The notes below the pieces were generated by a model. The model was not told where the DNA came from and did no database searches. It saw nothing but the letters and a program-made list of their open reading frames with translations. A program made the position numbers and the translations under genes. From Ciceribacter sp. L1K22 (GTDB lineage Bacteria > Pseudomonadota > Alphaproteobacteria > Rhizobiales > Rhizobiaceae), in assembly GCF_017599385.1 (NCBI RefSeq), contig NZ_JAGFPK010000001.1:1479399-1543398 (forward strand): a stretch of 64,000 bases of DNA, read 5' to 3'. Shown here piece after piece: positions 44,365-53,955 of the stretch (position 1 is its first letter; every line of letters begins with the position of its first letter).

Positions 44365-45528
44365 TTACAGCCCTGATGGTTCAGTCTGCCCGATCCTGCT
44401 GACGACGAAGCGCGTGAGCGATGGCGTGATGAGCAGGACCAGGATCAGACGCATGGTCTGCAAGGCCATGACAAAGGATATGTCGACATCGGTTGAGGCC
44501 GCGATAATCGCGATCGAATCGAGTCCGCCCGGGCTGGTGGCGAGGTAGGCCGTGAGCGGATCGATGTCCATCAGCCACCAGAGCAGGAAGGCAAGGCCGC
44601 CGCAGAAGGCCATCAGCACCGCGATGGAGCCCGCCACCTGCGGCAGCGCATGCGCGGCGTGGCGCAGAATGCGGCGGGTAAAGCCGAGTCCGATGCGCCA
44701 GCCGATGATGCCATAGGCAAGCGCCAGCAGCCACTCCGGTAGCTCGATGATGATCAGGCCGGCGAGATGCAGGGCGCTTGTCGCGATCAGCGGCAGCAGC
44801 ATCGTTCCGGCCGGAATCTTGAAGCGTGCGCCGATAAAGGCCGCCACGAAAGCGACGGCAAGCGTCTTGGCCAGTTCTACTGCGTCGAGTGGCGGAAACC
44901 ATGCCACGCTGCGGGCGGCACCTCCCGGTGTCGAGAACACGAAGGCCGCGATCAGCGAGGCGGCCGAAGCGACACAGACGACCCGCAGATACTGCATGAA
45001 GGCGACGAGCCGCGCATCCGCGCCATGCGCCTCGGCCATCAGCATCATTGCCGATGCCGCCCCGGCGGATGTACCCCAGACCGCGGTGGTTCCGGGCAGG
45101 ATCTGTGAGCGGGCCATCAGATAACCCAGGAGGCTGCTCGCGCCGATCACCGCGACCACGATGGCGAGGAAGACCGGCCAGCCGCCGATCACCGTCTTCA
45201 GCGTGTCGAGGTCGAGGGCCCCGGCGATGACGCAGCCGATCATCGAATGAGACAGGATATAGGGCACCTTGGGGACGCTGAGCCGCGCCCCGTTCGTGGC
45301 GACAAGGATCGCCGCCAGCATCGGGCCGATCAGCAGAGATCCCGGAATATGAGCCTCGTGCAGACCCCAGGACGCAAGCACGGAAAGTGCCGCCAGCAGA
45401 CCCCAGCGTGCTGGTGCCGGCAAGTTCGTCAACAAGCCGGGCGATGGCGGGTTGCCGGTTTCGGTCTGTGAAGCGGGGGAGGTCGCTCCGATAGGGTGTT
45501 CTTCGCCGGCGGGGAGGGGAGTGCTCAT
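44365..45528 (-). CDS. AbrB family transporter (PF05145)
   Basis: 387 residues, ten or so membrane segments, with the tandem pattern of the AbrB/ammonia-monooxygenase-like family: IPGSLLIGPMLAAIL, YGIIGWRIGLGFTRR and TSPGGLDSIAIIAASTDV in the second half. Family annotated AbrB from regulators of aidB; transport function is predicted. Convergent with era (6 bases between stops) and divergent from the TetR gene, with candidate operators in the gap. It separates era from recO. Confidence 0.88.
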   Translation of the reverse strand: MSTPLPAGEEHPIGATSPASQTETGNPPSPGLLTNLPAPARWGLLAALSVLASWGLHEAHIPGSLLIGPMLAAILVATNGARLSVPKVPYILSHSMIGCVIAGALDLDTLKTVIGGWPVFLAIVVAVIGASSLLGYLMARSQILPGTTAVWGTSAGAASAMMLMAEAHGADARLVAFMQYLRVVCVASAASLIAAFVFSTPGGAARSVAWFPPLDAVELAKTLAVAFVAAFIGARFKIPAGTMLLPLIATSALHLAGLIIIELPEWLLALAYGIIGWRIGLGFTRRILRHAAHALPQVAGSIAVLMAFCGGLAFLLWWLMDIDPLTAYLATSPGGLDSIAIIAASTDVDISFVMALQTMRLILVLLITPSLTRFVVSRIGQTEPSGL

Positions 45529-45591
45529 GATGGGTGCCGCGGTTGCCGGCCTGTCGGAGGGGACTGGACGAGGCCTCGTTTTATGAGATAA

Positions 45592-45634
45592 GTGAGGCTG
45601 TCCTCACAAAACGGTTTTATGAGAGTGTCCTCGC
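45592..45634. promoter_or_regulatory. two interrupted palindromes, candidate TetR operators
   Basis: First: GTGAGG-CTGT-CCTCAC (perfect, 45592-45607). Second: ATGAGA-GTGT-CCTCGC (45619-45634), 27 bases further. Each is preceded by TTTTATGAG-like DNA. Between the divergent AbrB and TetR genes, the site expected for autoregulation; the second overlaps the chosen TetR start. Confidence 0.55.
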
Positions 45635-46251
45635 AAAAGTCAAGTTCGGCCACCCAGCCGGTCGCGAAAATTCCGACGCGAAAGCGAGGGATCGAGCGTG
45701 TCGCAAAGCTGTTGGACGCAGCCGCCGCCGTTTTCGCCGAGAAAGGTTACAAGACGGCGACAATGACCGAGATCGCCCAGAAGGCAGGGGCGCCGATCGG
45801 GTCACTATACCAGTTCTTTCCCAGCAAGGACGTGATCGCCGACGCCCTGGTGGCCCGATACATGGAGCATGTCGGCGGCGAGTTGGACGGCATCCGATCG
45901 GCTGCCGCAGGCCAATCGGCACAAGAACTTGCGAATCAGCTTCTCGACGTCTTCATCCATCACGCCCACGAACGCAGTCTCGCGCTCAGCCTGCTCGACG
46001 CGCGCTGGGAACAGCCGGGGCTACGACCGGGAATGCTGCGATCCGATCTCCGTGCCAGCATTGCCGGAATCGTCCGCGCGTGGCGTCCGTTGCTTGAGGA
46101 CGGCGATGTCCAGCTCTTGTCGGTTTTCCTGCTCCAGACGATGAAGTCGCTCGTGCAACTCCATGATGACAAAGGTTATCCGGGTCGCGAAAGGGTGCTG
46201 GCCGAGTGGCGTCGATGGGTCGCTTGCTATCTCTCGGAGATCGGCCGCTGA
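45619..46251 (+). CDS. TetR family transcriptional regulator
   Basis: 210 residues from ATG 45619; a GTG at 45592 would add nine and read through the palindrome. Helix-turn-helix at ~30-65: [20 protein letters not shown] and [20 protein letters not shown]. Ligand domain of about 130 residues, typical. Divergent from an AbrB-type transporter, so likely its repressor. The start is uncertain since no clear ribosome site is seen. Confidence 0.87.
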   Translation: MRVSSQKSSSATQPVAKIPTRKRGIERVAKLLDAAAAVFAEKGYKTATMTEIAQKAGAPIGSLYQFFPSKDVIADALVARYMEHVGGELDGIRSAAAGQSAQELANQLLDVFIHHAHERSLALSLLDARWEQPGLRPGMLRSDLRASIAGIVRAWRPLLEDGDVQLLSVFLLQTMKSLVQLHDDKGYPGRERVLAEWRRWVACYLSEIGR

Positions 46252-46297
46252 TCCTGCGAGATGGCGCCGGCCCGCACAATGCGCTAGAACCTGCTCC

Positions 46298-47065
46298 ATG
46301 CAATGGACCGACGAGGCAATACTTCTGGGCGTGCGCCGCCACGGCGAAACGAGCGTCATCGCCGAGGTGATGACCCGTGATCGGGGACGTCATCTCGGTA
46401 TGGTGCGCGGTGGCCGTTCGCGGTCGATGCAGCCCGTCCTTCAGCCCGGTAACCGGTTCGATGTGACCTGGCGCGCGCGTCTTGACGAGCACCTCGGCGA
46501 GTTTCGCATCGAGCCGGTGAAACTGCGGGCCGCCCAACTGATGGAGCGCGCGCAGAGCGTCTATGGAGTGCAGGCTCTGGCCGCGCTGGTCAGGCTCCTG
46601 CCCGAGCGCGATCCCCATCCGCATCTCTACGAGGCGCTCGATATTATTCTCGATCACCTGGATGAGCCAGCGGCGGCGGGCGAACTCTTTATTCGGTTCG
46701 AGCTCGCGGTGTTGAACGATCTGGGTTTCGGGCTGGACCTCGACCAGTGTGCGGCGACCGGTGAGAGGCGGGATCTGATATACGTGTCTCCAAAATCAGG
46801 TCGCGCCGTCTGTCGCGATGCGGGTCGGCCCTATGCCGACAAGATGCTGGCACTTCCAGGCTTCCTCTCTTCGGAGACCCGGGTCTCGGCGGATCGAGAA
46901 GGGCTATTGGCGGGCTTCCGGCTGACCGGGCATTTCCTGGCGCGGCATGTCTACGAGCCGCGCGGGATTGAACCCGGCGCGGCGCGCGAAGGCTTTCTTC
47001 AGGCCACGTTGAAGGCCTTGGCGACCTCTGACCTTGCTGGATCGGCACCAGCAGCGAACGGCTGA
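46298..47065 (+). CDS. recO: DNA repair protein RecO
   Basis: 255 residues from ATG at 46298 ([20 protein letters not shown]). OB-fold N-terminus ([12 protein letters not shown]), Gly-Arg stretches [20 protein letters not shown], and helical C-terminal half; a Cys-containing zinc-like segment ([25 protein letters not shown]) is present as in many RecO proteins. Mediates RecF-pathway loading of RecA. In rhizobia it usually follows era; here the AbrB and TetR genes intervene. Confidence 0.93.
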   Translation: MQWTDEAILLGVRRHGETSVIAEVMTRDRGRHLGMVRGGRSRSMQPVLQPGNRFDVTWRARLDEHLGEFRIEPVKLRAAQLMERAQSVYGVQALAALVRLLPERDPHPHLYEALDIILDHLDEPAAAGELFIRFELAVLNDLGFGLDLDQCAATGERRDLIYVSPKSGRAVCRDAGRPYADKMLALPGFLSSETRVSADREGLLAGFRLTGHFLARHVYEPRGIEPGAAREGFLQATLKALATSDLAGSAPAANG

Positions 47066-47247
47066 GATGCACCGGATGTGGATTGCATGTGCACGTGTAT
47101 CGCACGCTGCAACTCCTCGATATTGCCATAGGTGGCGCCGTCAAGATCGATGACTGGAAACTTGACAGCGATGAACTTGATCCGATCACCCTCGGCAACC
47201 GAAATCCCGACAGGGATGCCGGCATATTCCACGACTTGCTTTTCCAT
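46999..47247 (-). CDS. small conserved-looking hypothetical protein
   Basis: 82 residues from ATG at 47247, GGGGAAG eight bases upstream. Ends inside recO, overlapping its 3' end by 67 bases on the opposite strand. [20 protein letters not shown] then [19 protein letters not shown] reads like a compact beta protein; no family identified. The good ribosome site supports it. A 360-base gene-free region lies before it. Confidence 0.6.
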   Translation of the reverse strand: MEKQVVEYAGIPVGISVAEGDRIKFIAVKFPVIDLDGATYGNIEELQRAIHVHMQSTSGASQPFAAGADPARSEVAKAFNVA

Positions 47248-47604
47248 AATAAACTTCCCCGCCTGTGCGCTTTCGCACCGGGCCTGAGCTTTCGAATTTT
47301 GATGTGTCGTTAAACTTCGATCAGGTCACATTCGACAGGTTTTTCGCCACATGGCGTTCGACTCGTCGAGCGGGATAAGATGCCAGGAGCACGTAGCTTG
47401 GCGGGATACATCGCGCATGTCGCTAACCTCCTTCACGGCGTTATTTCCAAAAAAGGCCGCGCTGTTGCGTCGGCTTGTGTCTGCGCTTGTGCCGGTTCAA
47501 TCCGGCGAGATTAAGGTAGGTAGTCGCCTGCCGGCCGTCAACGGTCCAACTTGAATAAATAAAATCATTTTCTGTGACCGCCTGTCACATAACTGCAATG
47601 CAGC
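47248..47604. other. intergenic region, no gene seen
   Basis: About 357 bases between the small hypothetical gene and the MFS terminator. Short frames on the plus strand have no coding character. AT-rich end near 47555-47580 (AATAAATAAAATCATTTTC) could be a promoter for the left-going gene at 46999. Confidence 0.45.
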
Positions 47605-47632
47605 AAAAAACCTCCCTGAATATAGGGAGGTT
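47605..47632 (-). terminator. terminator of the MFS gene
   Basis: AACCTCCCT / AGGGAGGTT stem (47609-47617, 47624-47632), loop GAATAT, followed on the minus strand by six T. Confidence 0.88.
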
Positions 47633-47654
47633 GAGATTCATGTTCGAATGGTGC

Positions 47655-48878
47655 TCAGGCGGAGGCAAGCATGGGACGGTCCACGGCGCGCTCCCGGATC
47701 GGCCAGTGAACGACGGCCGCGAAGAGGCCGAGCGCCACGCCGAACCACCATACGCCGTCATAGGATCCGAACCGGTCGTACAGCTCTCCGCCCATCCAGA
47801 CACCCAGGAACGATCCGATCTGGTGCGACAGGAACACGACGCCGCCCAGCAGGCCGAGATGGCGCGTGCCGAACATGATGGCGACAAGTGCATTTGTCGG
47901 CGGAACGGTCGAGAGCCAGAGCAGACCCATAACACCGGCAAAGATGATCACAGAAGTCGGGGACTGCGGCAGGAGCAGGAATGCCGTGATGGCGATAGAC
48001 CTGCCGATGTAGATGAGCGCCAGGAAATAGGGCTTTGAATAACGCTGCCCGATCACGCCGGCGGCTAAAGAGCCGATGATGTTGAAGAAGCCGATCAGTG
48101 CCATGGCGATCACCGCGTACCGCGCCTCGATCCCGATGTCGCCAAGATAGGCGGGGAAGTGGGCGGTGATGAATGCGACCTGGAAGCCGCAGACGAAGAA
48201 GCCGCTGATGAGCAGGACGTAGCTCCGGTGCCCGAGCGCCTCGCGCAACGCCTCTGATACGGTCTGCTGCACGCTTGTCTGTGACTGGCTGCCGGAGTTG
48301 GCATTGCCGCGCAGAGGGATAGCAAGCAAAGGCACCAGCAGCATCAGGATGCCGAGATAGACGAGGCTATCCGACCATCCGAATGTCGAGATCAGTCCCT
48401 GGCTCAGCGGCGCGAAGAGGAACATGCCTGCCGACCCGGCGGCAGTGCCGATTCCGAAGGCGAGGGAACGCTGCGCCGGTGTTACGTTACGGGCGAACGC
48501 GGACAGGATAATACCGAACGATCCCGAAGCGACCCCAAGGCCAACCAGCACGCCGCCGCCAATGTGCAACCAGACCGGATCGGTCGCATGCGCCATGATC
48601 AGCAGGCCGCTGGAGTAGAGGACGGCCGACAGCGCCAGCACGCGGCCGGTGCCGTACCTGTCCGCCAAGGCACCGAAGAACGGCTGTCCAAGACCCCAGC
48701 AGAGGTTCTGTATCGCCATCGCTAGCCCGAAGGTGGAGCGATCCCAGCCGGTATCGGCAAGCATCGGCAATTGGAAGAAGCCCATGGCCGATCGCGGCCC
48801 GAAGGTCAGCATCGCGATCAGCGAGCCAGCGATGATGATGAGCCAGGGCATGGAGGCGCGTGCGGAGGCGGTGTTCAT
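47655..48878 (-). CDS. MFS transporter
   Basis: 407 residues, 12 predicted membrane helices. GALADRYGTGRVL between helices 2 and 3 (D-R-x-G-x-x-x) and FIT-like motif in the second half. Resembles the anion:cation symporter/oxalate-formate or nitrate-nitrite-like MFS subgroups (two halves with GVASGSFGIILSAFARN). Substrate unknown. ATG at 48878. Own terminator. Confidence 0.88.
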   Translation of the reverse strand: MNTASARASMPWLIIIAGSLIAMLTFGPRSAMGFFQLPMLADTGWDRSTFGLAMAIQNLCWGLGQPFFGALADRYGTGRVLALSAVLYSSGLLIMAHATDPVWLHIGGGVLVGLGVASGSFGIILSAFARNVTPAQRSLAFGIGTAAGSAGMFLFAPLSQGLISTFGWSDSLVYLGILMLLVPLLAIPLRGNANSGSQSQTSVQQTVSEALREALGHRSYVLLISGFFVCGFQVAFITAHFPAYLGDIGIEARYAVIAMALIGFFNIIGSLAAGVIGQRYSKPYFLALIYIGRSIAITAFLLLPQSPTSVIIFAGVMGLLWLSTVPPTNALVAIMFGTRHLGLLGGVVFLSHQIGSFLGVWMGGELYDRFGSYDGVWWFGVALGLFAAVVHWPIRERAVDRPMLASA

Positions 48879-48989
48879 GGCGGAGTCGTCCCTTTATTGT
48901 GGGAGGACGATAAAACGACACCCGCCGGCCGACCAGCGCATTCTGGTGAACGGTGGATCAGCCGAATTGATGATGATCAGGCCGGAGCC

Positions 48990-49838
48990 TTATCGTTGCT
49001 TGAACGCCCAGCCTTCGGGCTTTTCCGCAACGACGCGCACGCTGTCGCCGATGGAAATCCGGCCGGCGCCCTGCGGCACGGCGTTCCAGCCGAACAGCGG
49101 ACCGGGCACCCGGCGGTCGGCAGACATGCGGATGCGGCCCATGGCGGGCATCGGGTTGGCGCCCTCGCGCGATCCGGTCTGCTGGTCCTGTGTGGTCATG
49201 ATGCAGCGCGGGCAGGGCTTGACGAAATCGAGGTGGAGGCCGCCGATCTCGATAGTCTTCCAGGTATCCTCCGCCCAGGGATCGTCGTGTTCGATCACGA
49301 TGTTGGGGCGGAACCGTTCCATGCCGACGCTGCCTTCGCCATGCGCCTCCATGTCGGCGTTCAGCGCTTTGAGCGATCCCGTCGTCGTCACCAGAATTTG
49401 GTACCCGTCGGAGAAGGTGACCGGGCTGTCGGCGCCGGCCCATTCCGCGCTTGCCGTTCGCCGGGCGCCACCGTCAAAGAAGACCAGGCGGACCTCCCGT
49501 CCGAACCATTCCGATAGCCTGGCATTGACGGTATCGGCCGCGACGGCGGCGTTCACAATCGACTTCCAGATCGCCACATCCATGCGCCGGTCCGGATGCG
49601 GCGGCGCGACCATGATTTCGCGATCGTCATCAAGCCGCAGGGTGAGCGTCGCATTGCCCGGTATCGCGGTCAGCCGCGCCAGGGCGGGCAATTCGCGCTG
49701 GGTGATGAAGTGGCCTGACGGGTCGACCAGCATCATCCGCCGGTCGCCGAGCAGGCCGCGTGCGTCGACCTCGGCGGCGGGAATTGCAATTCCACGTGCG
49801 CTCTTGAAGGGGTAGATATTAAGGGCGCTGACCTGCAT
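48990..49838 (-). CDS. MOSC domain protein
   Basis: 282 residues. N-terminal MOSC beta-barrel (VSALNIYPFKSARGIAIPAA, GLLGDRRMMLVDPSG), C-terminal MOSC domain with the conserved Cys in FVKPCPRCIMTTQD, which binds molybdenum-cofactor sulfur in related proteins. As in YcbX/mARC-type proteins it may reduce N-hydroxylated compounds with electron donors. Located 9 bases after the HD gene on the same strand. Confidence 0.88.
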   Translation of the reverse strand: MQVSALNIYPFKSARGIAIPAAEVDARGLLGDRRMMLVDPSGHFITQRELPALARLTAIPGNATLTLRLDDDREIMVAPPHPDRRMDVAIWKSIVNAAVAADTVNARLSEWFGREVRLVFFDGGARRTASAEWAGADSPVTFSDGYQILVTTTGSLKALNADMEAHGEGSVGMERFRPNIVIEHDDPWAEDTWKTIEIGGLHLDFVKPCPRCIMTTQDQQTGSREGANPMPAMGRIRMSADRRVPGPLFGWNAVPQGAGRISIGDSVRVVAEKPEGWAFKQR

Positions 49839-49847
49839 GGTTTATCC

Positions 49848-50501
49848 TCAGATTTCGTCGAGAAAGAGCTCGAGTATCGTCTCGAGCCTCTGGTGGCGCT
49901 CGCGCGCGATAATCCGACCGGTGTCGGTCTGGAAGCCATCCGCGAGCTTGAAGAGCTTGGCGGGAAAATGATCGATTGCAAAGGTCTTGTCGTCTAGTGG
50001 ACGGTTCTCGGCCTTCGGGTCGAACGGGTCGTACAGCGACGAGCCCATACGTCCGGCGATGTAGAAGCACCGGGCGGCGCCGACCATCCCGATCGCGTCT
50101 AGTCTGTCCGCATCCTGCAGGATTTTTGCCTCGATCGTCTCAGGTCTAATGCCGGCGGAGAAGCTGTGTGCGGCGATCGCGTGGGTGACGGCCTCGACGT
50201 CTCTCGCGCCCCAGCCGAGTTCCGCGAGCAGCTGTCGCGCCTTCTCCGCAGCCAGCCTTGAGGCCTGCGACCGCAACTGCGAGTTCTTTTCGACAGACAC
50301 GCAATCGTGCAGCAGCACCGCTGCCGCCAGAATGCGTCCGTCACCGCCTTCCTCAGCGCGAATCCGCATGGCGTTGCGGAACACCCGGACGAGGTGGGCG
50401 AGGTCGTGAGCACCGTCATCGGCGGAAAAGGCATGTCCGAGCAGCGCACCGGCAAGTTCTTCGAACGGCGCGAATGCACGTGTCGCTTCCATGTCTGTCA
50501 C
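49848..50501 (-). CDS. HD domain phosphohydrolase
   Basis: 217 residues if started at the GTG (50501), GGAGG five bases before; ATG 50492 or 50528 are alternatives. Metal set: HDLAHLVRVFRNA, LAAAVLLHDC, TIEAKILQDADRLDAIGMVG, so His-His-Asp-Asp all present (H..HD..D). Cytosolic HD protein, perhaps a nucleotide or phosphate ester hydrolase. Gene pair with the MOSC protein. Confidence 0.85.
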   Translation of the reverse strand: MTDMEATRAFAPFEELAGALLGHAFSADDGAHDLAHLVRVFRNAMRIRAEEGGDGRILAAAVLLHDCVSVEKNSQLRSQASRLAAEKARQLLAELGWGARDVEAVTHAIAAHSFSAGIRPETIEAKILQDADRLDAIGMVGAARCFYIAGRMGSSLYDPFDPKAENRPLDDKTFAIDHFPAKLFKLADGFQTDTGRIIARERHQRLETILELFLDEI

Positions 50502-50738
50502 GCCTTCCTCCGGAATCGTTGCCTGCATCCCTCCTTACTGGCACGGAGTGACGGCTGCAAACACGGCAGATGCCATTTTGCGCGGCAGTCCACCCAAGAA
50601 TAGTGGGCATGAACCTAATTCTAGTGAACAATTATTCGCGTTTTGACCAGTCGTCGGAATCTCCGTAACTCGATCTAGCCTTCAGGAGTCCGAGTAGGAG
50701 GGCGATTCTTTTTCAAAATCCTTTTTCAGGAGGTATGC

Positions 50739-51083
50739 ATGACTAGCATCACTTCACTGCCGGGTTCGGCTAGCCTGAATTCCACGCTGGGTCTCGACCG
50801 CAACGGCGACGGCGTCGTCAGTGCGGAGGAACAGGCGGCAGCCGGCGAGACGAGGGGCAGAACGCAGGATCCGACGGTTCTTGTTGAAAACGCCGCCACC
50901 GGCACCTCGGCGAAGATTTCCTCGTTGAGTGTCGCGAATCCTCTCGCTACGGGGGCGGAGAGTGGCGACGATACCGTTAGTCTGTTCGACGTGCTCGACC
51001 AGATTGCGGTCATCGTCGACAGATACCGCACATTCGAAGAGACCGGCGGCGACGCGTCCGGGGAGGTCTCTTTCAATCTCTGA
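50739..51083 (+). CDS. small EF-hand protein
   Basis: 114 residues, ATG preceded by AGGAGG. Canonical EF-hand loop at residues 20-31 (DRNGDGVVSAEE; Asp20, Asn22, Asp24, Val26, Ser28, Glu31). The rest is Ala/Thr/Ser/Gly-rich, with a helix FDVLDQIAVIVDRYRTF near the C-terminus. No signal peptide. Only one EF-hand is clear. Function unknown. Follows a promoter-like AT-rich stretch; a terminator lies after it. Confidence 0.75.
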   Translation: MTSITSLPGSASLNSTLGLDRNGDGVVSAEEQAAAGETRGRTQDPTVLVENAATGTSAKISSLSVANPLATGAESGDDTVSLFDVLDQIAVIVDRYRTFEETGGDASGEVSFNL

Positions 51084-51099
51084 CGTCTTCTGCTTGCAG

Positions 51100-51132
51100 A
51101 AGGGCGCCATAGGCCAGGGGGGCGGCGCCCTT
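51100..51132 (+). terminator. terminator of the EF-hand gene
   Basis: AAGGGCGCC / GGCGCCCTT (51100-51108, 51124-51132), loop about 15 bases, weak T tract. Confidence 0.6.
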
Positions 51133-51190
51133 GCAATCTGTCACAAAACTTTCTAAATCGAATGCACCGGCGATCGCCGGTTTTCTTTGG

Positions 51191-51223
51191 ACTCACTTAT
51201 ACTCAAAATGAGTATAAGTGAGT
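51191..51223. promoter_or_regulatory. palindromic operator of nadABC (probable NadQ site)
   Basis: Perfect 15-base arms: ACTCACTTATACTCA (51191-51205) and TGAGTATAAGTGAGT (51209-51223), spacer AAA. It lies 15 bases before the nadA ATG and overlaps a GTG that could be mistaken for the start. NadQ-type regulators of alphaproteobacteria bind AT-rich dyads before nadABC; a nadQ-like gene is at 55819-56793. Strong candidate; binding not shown. Confidence 0.75.
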
Positions 51224-51238
51224 GGAATGGAGGTTGAT

Positions 51239-52309
51239 ATGGCTGGAAAGCTGAGCGCACGTGCGTGCGAAAACACACGTTCCGCCGCCGGCCGCTTCGG
51301 GGTTCTCGAACGTCCCGATCTGAGCTACACGCCCGCTGTCGCCAAGGAAACCGAACATCTCTACGAACGCGTTCGGGATTTCATTCCCGCCATCGAGTGG
51401 CCGGTCTTCGCGCCCTATGTGCATGCCATCAATCGGCTGAAGAAAGAGCGCAACGCCGTCATCCTCGCGCACAATTACCAGACGCCTGACATCTTCCACT
51501 GCGTTGCCGACATCAAGGGCGATTCGCTGCAGCTTGCTCGCGACGCGACGCGGGTCGACGCGGAGATCATCGTCCAGTGCGGCGTTCACTTCATGGCCGA
51601 GACCTCGAAGCTCCTGAATCCAGACAAGACGGTACTTATCCCGGACAGCCGAGCCGGTTGCTCCCTGTCGGAATCGATCACGGGCGCCGATGTGCGTGCC
51701 CTCAAAGCCCGTTATCCAGGCGTTCCCGTGGTGACCTACGTCAATACGTCAGCGGACGTGAAGGCCGAGACCGACATCTGCTGCACCTCTTCCAATGCCG
51801 TCGCTGTCGTCGACAGTCTGGAGAGCGACACCGTCTTGTGCATTCCGGATGAATATCTGGCCATGAACGTCGCCCGCCAGACAAAGAAGAAGATCCTGAC
51901 GTGGAAGGGCCATTGCGAGGTCCACGAGCGGTTCACCGCCGAGGAACTGCTCGCCTACAAGGAGGCCGATCCGTCGATCGAAATCGTCGCCCATCCGGAA
52001 TGCCATCCGAGCGTGCTTGAGGTCTCCGACTATGCCGGCTCGACATCCGGCATGATCGACTATGTCCGGACCAAGCGTCCGGGCCGCGTGTTGCTCGTCA
52101 CGGAATGCTCCATGGCCTCCAATATCCAAGCCGAAGTTCCCGACGTCGACTTCGTGAAGCCTTGCAATCTCTGTCCGCACATGAAGCGCATCACGCTGCC
52201 GAAGATCCTCGACAGCCTGCTCAACATGACGGAGGAAGTGACGGTCGATCCCGCTATCGCCGGTCGGGCTCGCCTTGCGGTCGAACGGATGATCAATCTG
52301 AAAAACTGA
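51239..52309 (+). CDS. nadA: quinolinate synthase A
   Basis: 356 residues from ATG at 51239 ([18 protein letters not shown]), GGAGG six bases before; a GTG at 51218 is inside the operator. Cys set for the [4Fe-4S] cluster: VQCGVHF, CCTSSNA and [35 protein letters not shown]. Makes quinolinate with NadB. First gene of nadABC, 32 bases before nadB. Confidence 0.95.
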   Translation: MAGKLSARACENTRSAAGRFGVLERPDLSYTPAVAKETEHLYERVRDFIPAIEWPVFAPYVHAINRLKKERNAVILAHNYQTPDIFHCVADIKGDSLQLARDATRVDAEIIVQCGVHFMAETSKLLNPDKTVLIPDSRAGCSLSESITGADVRALKARYPGVPVVTYVNTSADVKAETDICCTSSNAVAVVDSLESDTVLCIPDEYLAMNVARQTKKKILTWKGHCEVHERFTAEELLAYKEADPSIEIVAHPECHPSVLEVSDYAGSTSGMIDYVRTKRPGRVLLVTECSMASNIQAEVPDVDFVKPCNLCPHMKRITLPKILDSLLNMTEEVTVDPAIAGRARLAVERMINLKN

Positions 52310-52341
52310 TGTGCCGGCAGCCGCCGGAGAAGTGACAGTCC

Positions 52342-53934
52342 ATGGCAACCAATATCGAATCCATCCGGCCCCAGTCCTGGCAGGGCATCGACGACATCGT
52401 CATCGTCGGCGGCGGCCTTGCTGGCCTGTTCTGCGCTTTGAAGCTCGCGCCGCGTCCGGTAACGGTGCTCGCGGCCGCGCCGATCGGTCATGGCGCCTCG
52501 TCCGCCTGGGCCCAGGGCGGCATTGCTGCGGCGATGAGCGAGGGCGACAGCTACGACAAGCACCTCGCGGACACACTGACGGCGGGCGCCGGCATCGTCG
52601 ACGAGAAAATGGCGCGTCTGATGGTGTCCGAGGGACCGGAACGGATCCGCGACCTGCTTGGTTACGGCGTCCCGTTCGACAAGGACCTTGAGGGACACCT
52701 CCTGCTGTCGCGGGAGGCAGCCCATTCGGAGCGGCGCATCGTCCGGGTGAGGGGAGACATGGCGGGCAAGGCGATCATGGAGGCGCTGATCGCCGCCGTC
52801 CGCAACACGCCGTCGATCCGGGTCATGGAAGGCTATGTGGTCGAGGAGATCATGACCGAGGGCAAGTTCGTCGCCGGCGTCGTCGCACGGCCAGACGCCG
52901 GCCAGTCGAAGACCCGCGTCGCGTTTCCCGCCCGCGCCGTGGTCCTCTGCTCCGGCGGCATCGGCCATCTCTATCAGGTCACGACCAATCCGGCCGAAGC
53001 GCGCGGTACGGGTCTCGGCATGGTCGCCAAGGCCGGCGCCATGATCGCCGACCCGGAATTCGTCCAGTTCCATCCGACCGCGATCAACATCGGCAACGAT
53101 CCGGCCCCGCTCGCCACCGAGGCCTTGCGCGGCGACGGTTCTATCCTCGTCAACTCGACCGGCGAGCGCTTTATGGCGGCCCTGCATCCGGATGCCGAAC
53201 TCGCCCCCCGTGACGTCGTCGCCCGTGGCGTCTTTGCCGAAGTGGCGGCCGGGCGTGGCGCCTTTCTCGACTGCACGAAGGCAATAGGCGCCCGCTTCGC
53301 CGAACTCTTCCCGACCGTCTATTCCTCCTGCCGAGCGGCCGGCGTCGATCCCTCGTCGGAACCGATCCCGGTCGTGCCGGCGGCCCACTATCACATGGGC
53401 GGTGTCCTGGTGGATGCCGATGGCCGCACCACGATCGACGGTCTCTACGCGGCCGGCGAGGTGACCTCTACCGGCGTCCACGGCGCCAATCGTCTGGCCT
53501 CCAACTCGCTGCTCGAAGCGGTCGTCTTCGCAGCTCGCATCGCCGAAAGCATCAAGGGCATGCTGCCCGAAGCAAGCCTCTACGAATGGCCGAAGACGGC
53601 CGGGGAGAATGACGAACTGGTGACGCTGGAGGACAGTCCGCAACTCAAGGAGCTGCGCGCGGCCATGTCGGCCCACGCCGGCGTTATCCGCAATCGCGAC
53701 GGCCTGTGCGCACTGTCGCGGACGATCCTTCGACTGGAGAAGGAAAACGGTCGTATCCGCTTCGCGGCGATCGCCGCGACCGCGAAACTCATTGCCGCCG
53801 GCGCTCTTTCCCGCGAGGAAAGCCGAGGCGGCCATTACCGCTCCGATTTCGCCGAACCGCGTGACATCTGGCGCCACCGGACCTTCATGACATTGAAGGA
53901 AGCTGATCGCATTGTCAGGGAAGCCGCCGGCTGA
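52342..53934 (+). CDS. nadB: L-aspartate oxidase
   Basis: 530 residues. FAD motif [78 protein letters not shown]. Oxidises Asp to iminoaspartate for NadA. 21 bases before nadC. Cytosolic. Confidence 0.95.
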   Translation: MATNIESIRPQSWQGIDDIVIVGGGLAGLFCALKLAPRPVTVLAAAPIGHGASSAWAQGGIAAAMSEGDSYDKHLADTLTAGAGIVDEKMARLMVSEGPERIRDLLGYGVPFDKDLEGHLLLSREAAHSERRIVRVRGDMAGKAIMEALIAAVRNTPSIRVMEGYVVEEIMTEGKFVAGVVARPDAGQSKTRVAFPARAVVLCSGGIGHLYQVTTNPAEARGTGLGMVAKAGAMIADPEFVQFHPTAINIGNDPAPLATEALRGDGSILVNSTGERFMAALHPDAELAPRDVVARGVFAEVAAGRGAFLDCTKAIGARFAELFPTVYSSCRAAGVDPSSEPIPVVPAAHYHMGGVLVDADGRTTIDGLYAAGEVTSTGVHGANRLASNSLLEAVVFAARIAESIKGMLPEASLYEWPKTAGENDELVTLEDSPQLKELRAAMSAHAGVIRNRDGLCALSRTILRLEKENGRIRFAAIAATAKLIAAGALSREESRGGHYRSDFAEPRDIWRHRTFMTLKEADRIVREAAG

Positions 53935-53955
53935 CACACCGACCAAGGAGTAGCC

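Noticed and set aside
47582..47600. Pho box near CTGTCACATAACTGCAAT
   Set aside because: The second half-site matches at only about four of seven positions and there is no downstream gene on that strand.
51218..51238. GTG start of nadA at 51218
   Set aside because: It lies inside the palindrome and lacks a ribosome site; ATG 51239 has GGAGG at good spacing.
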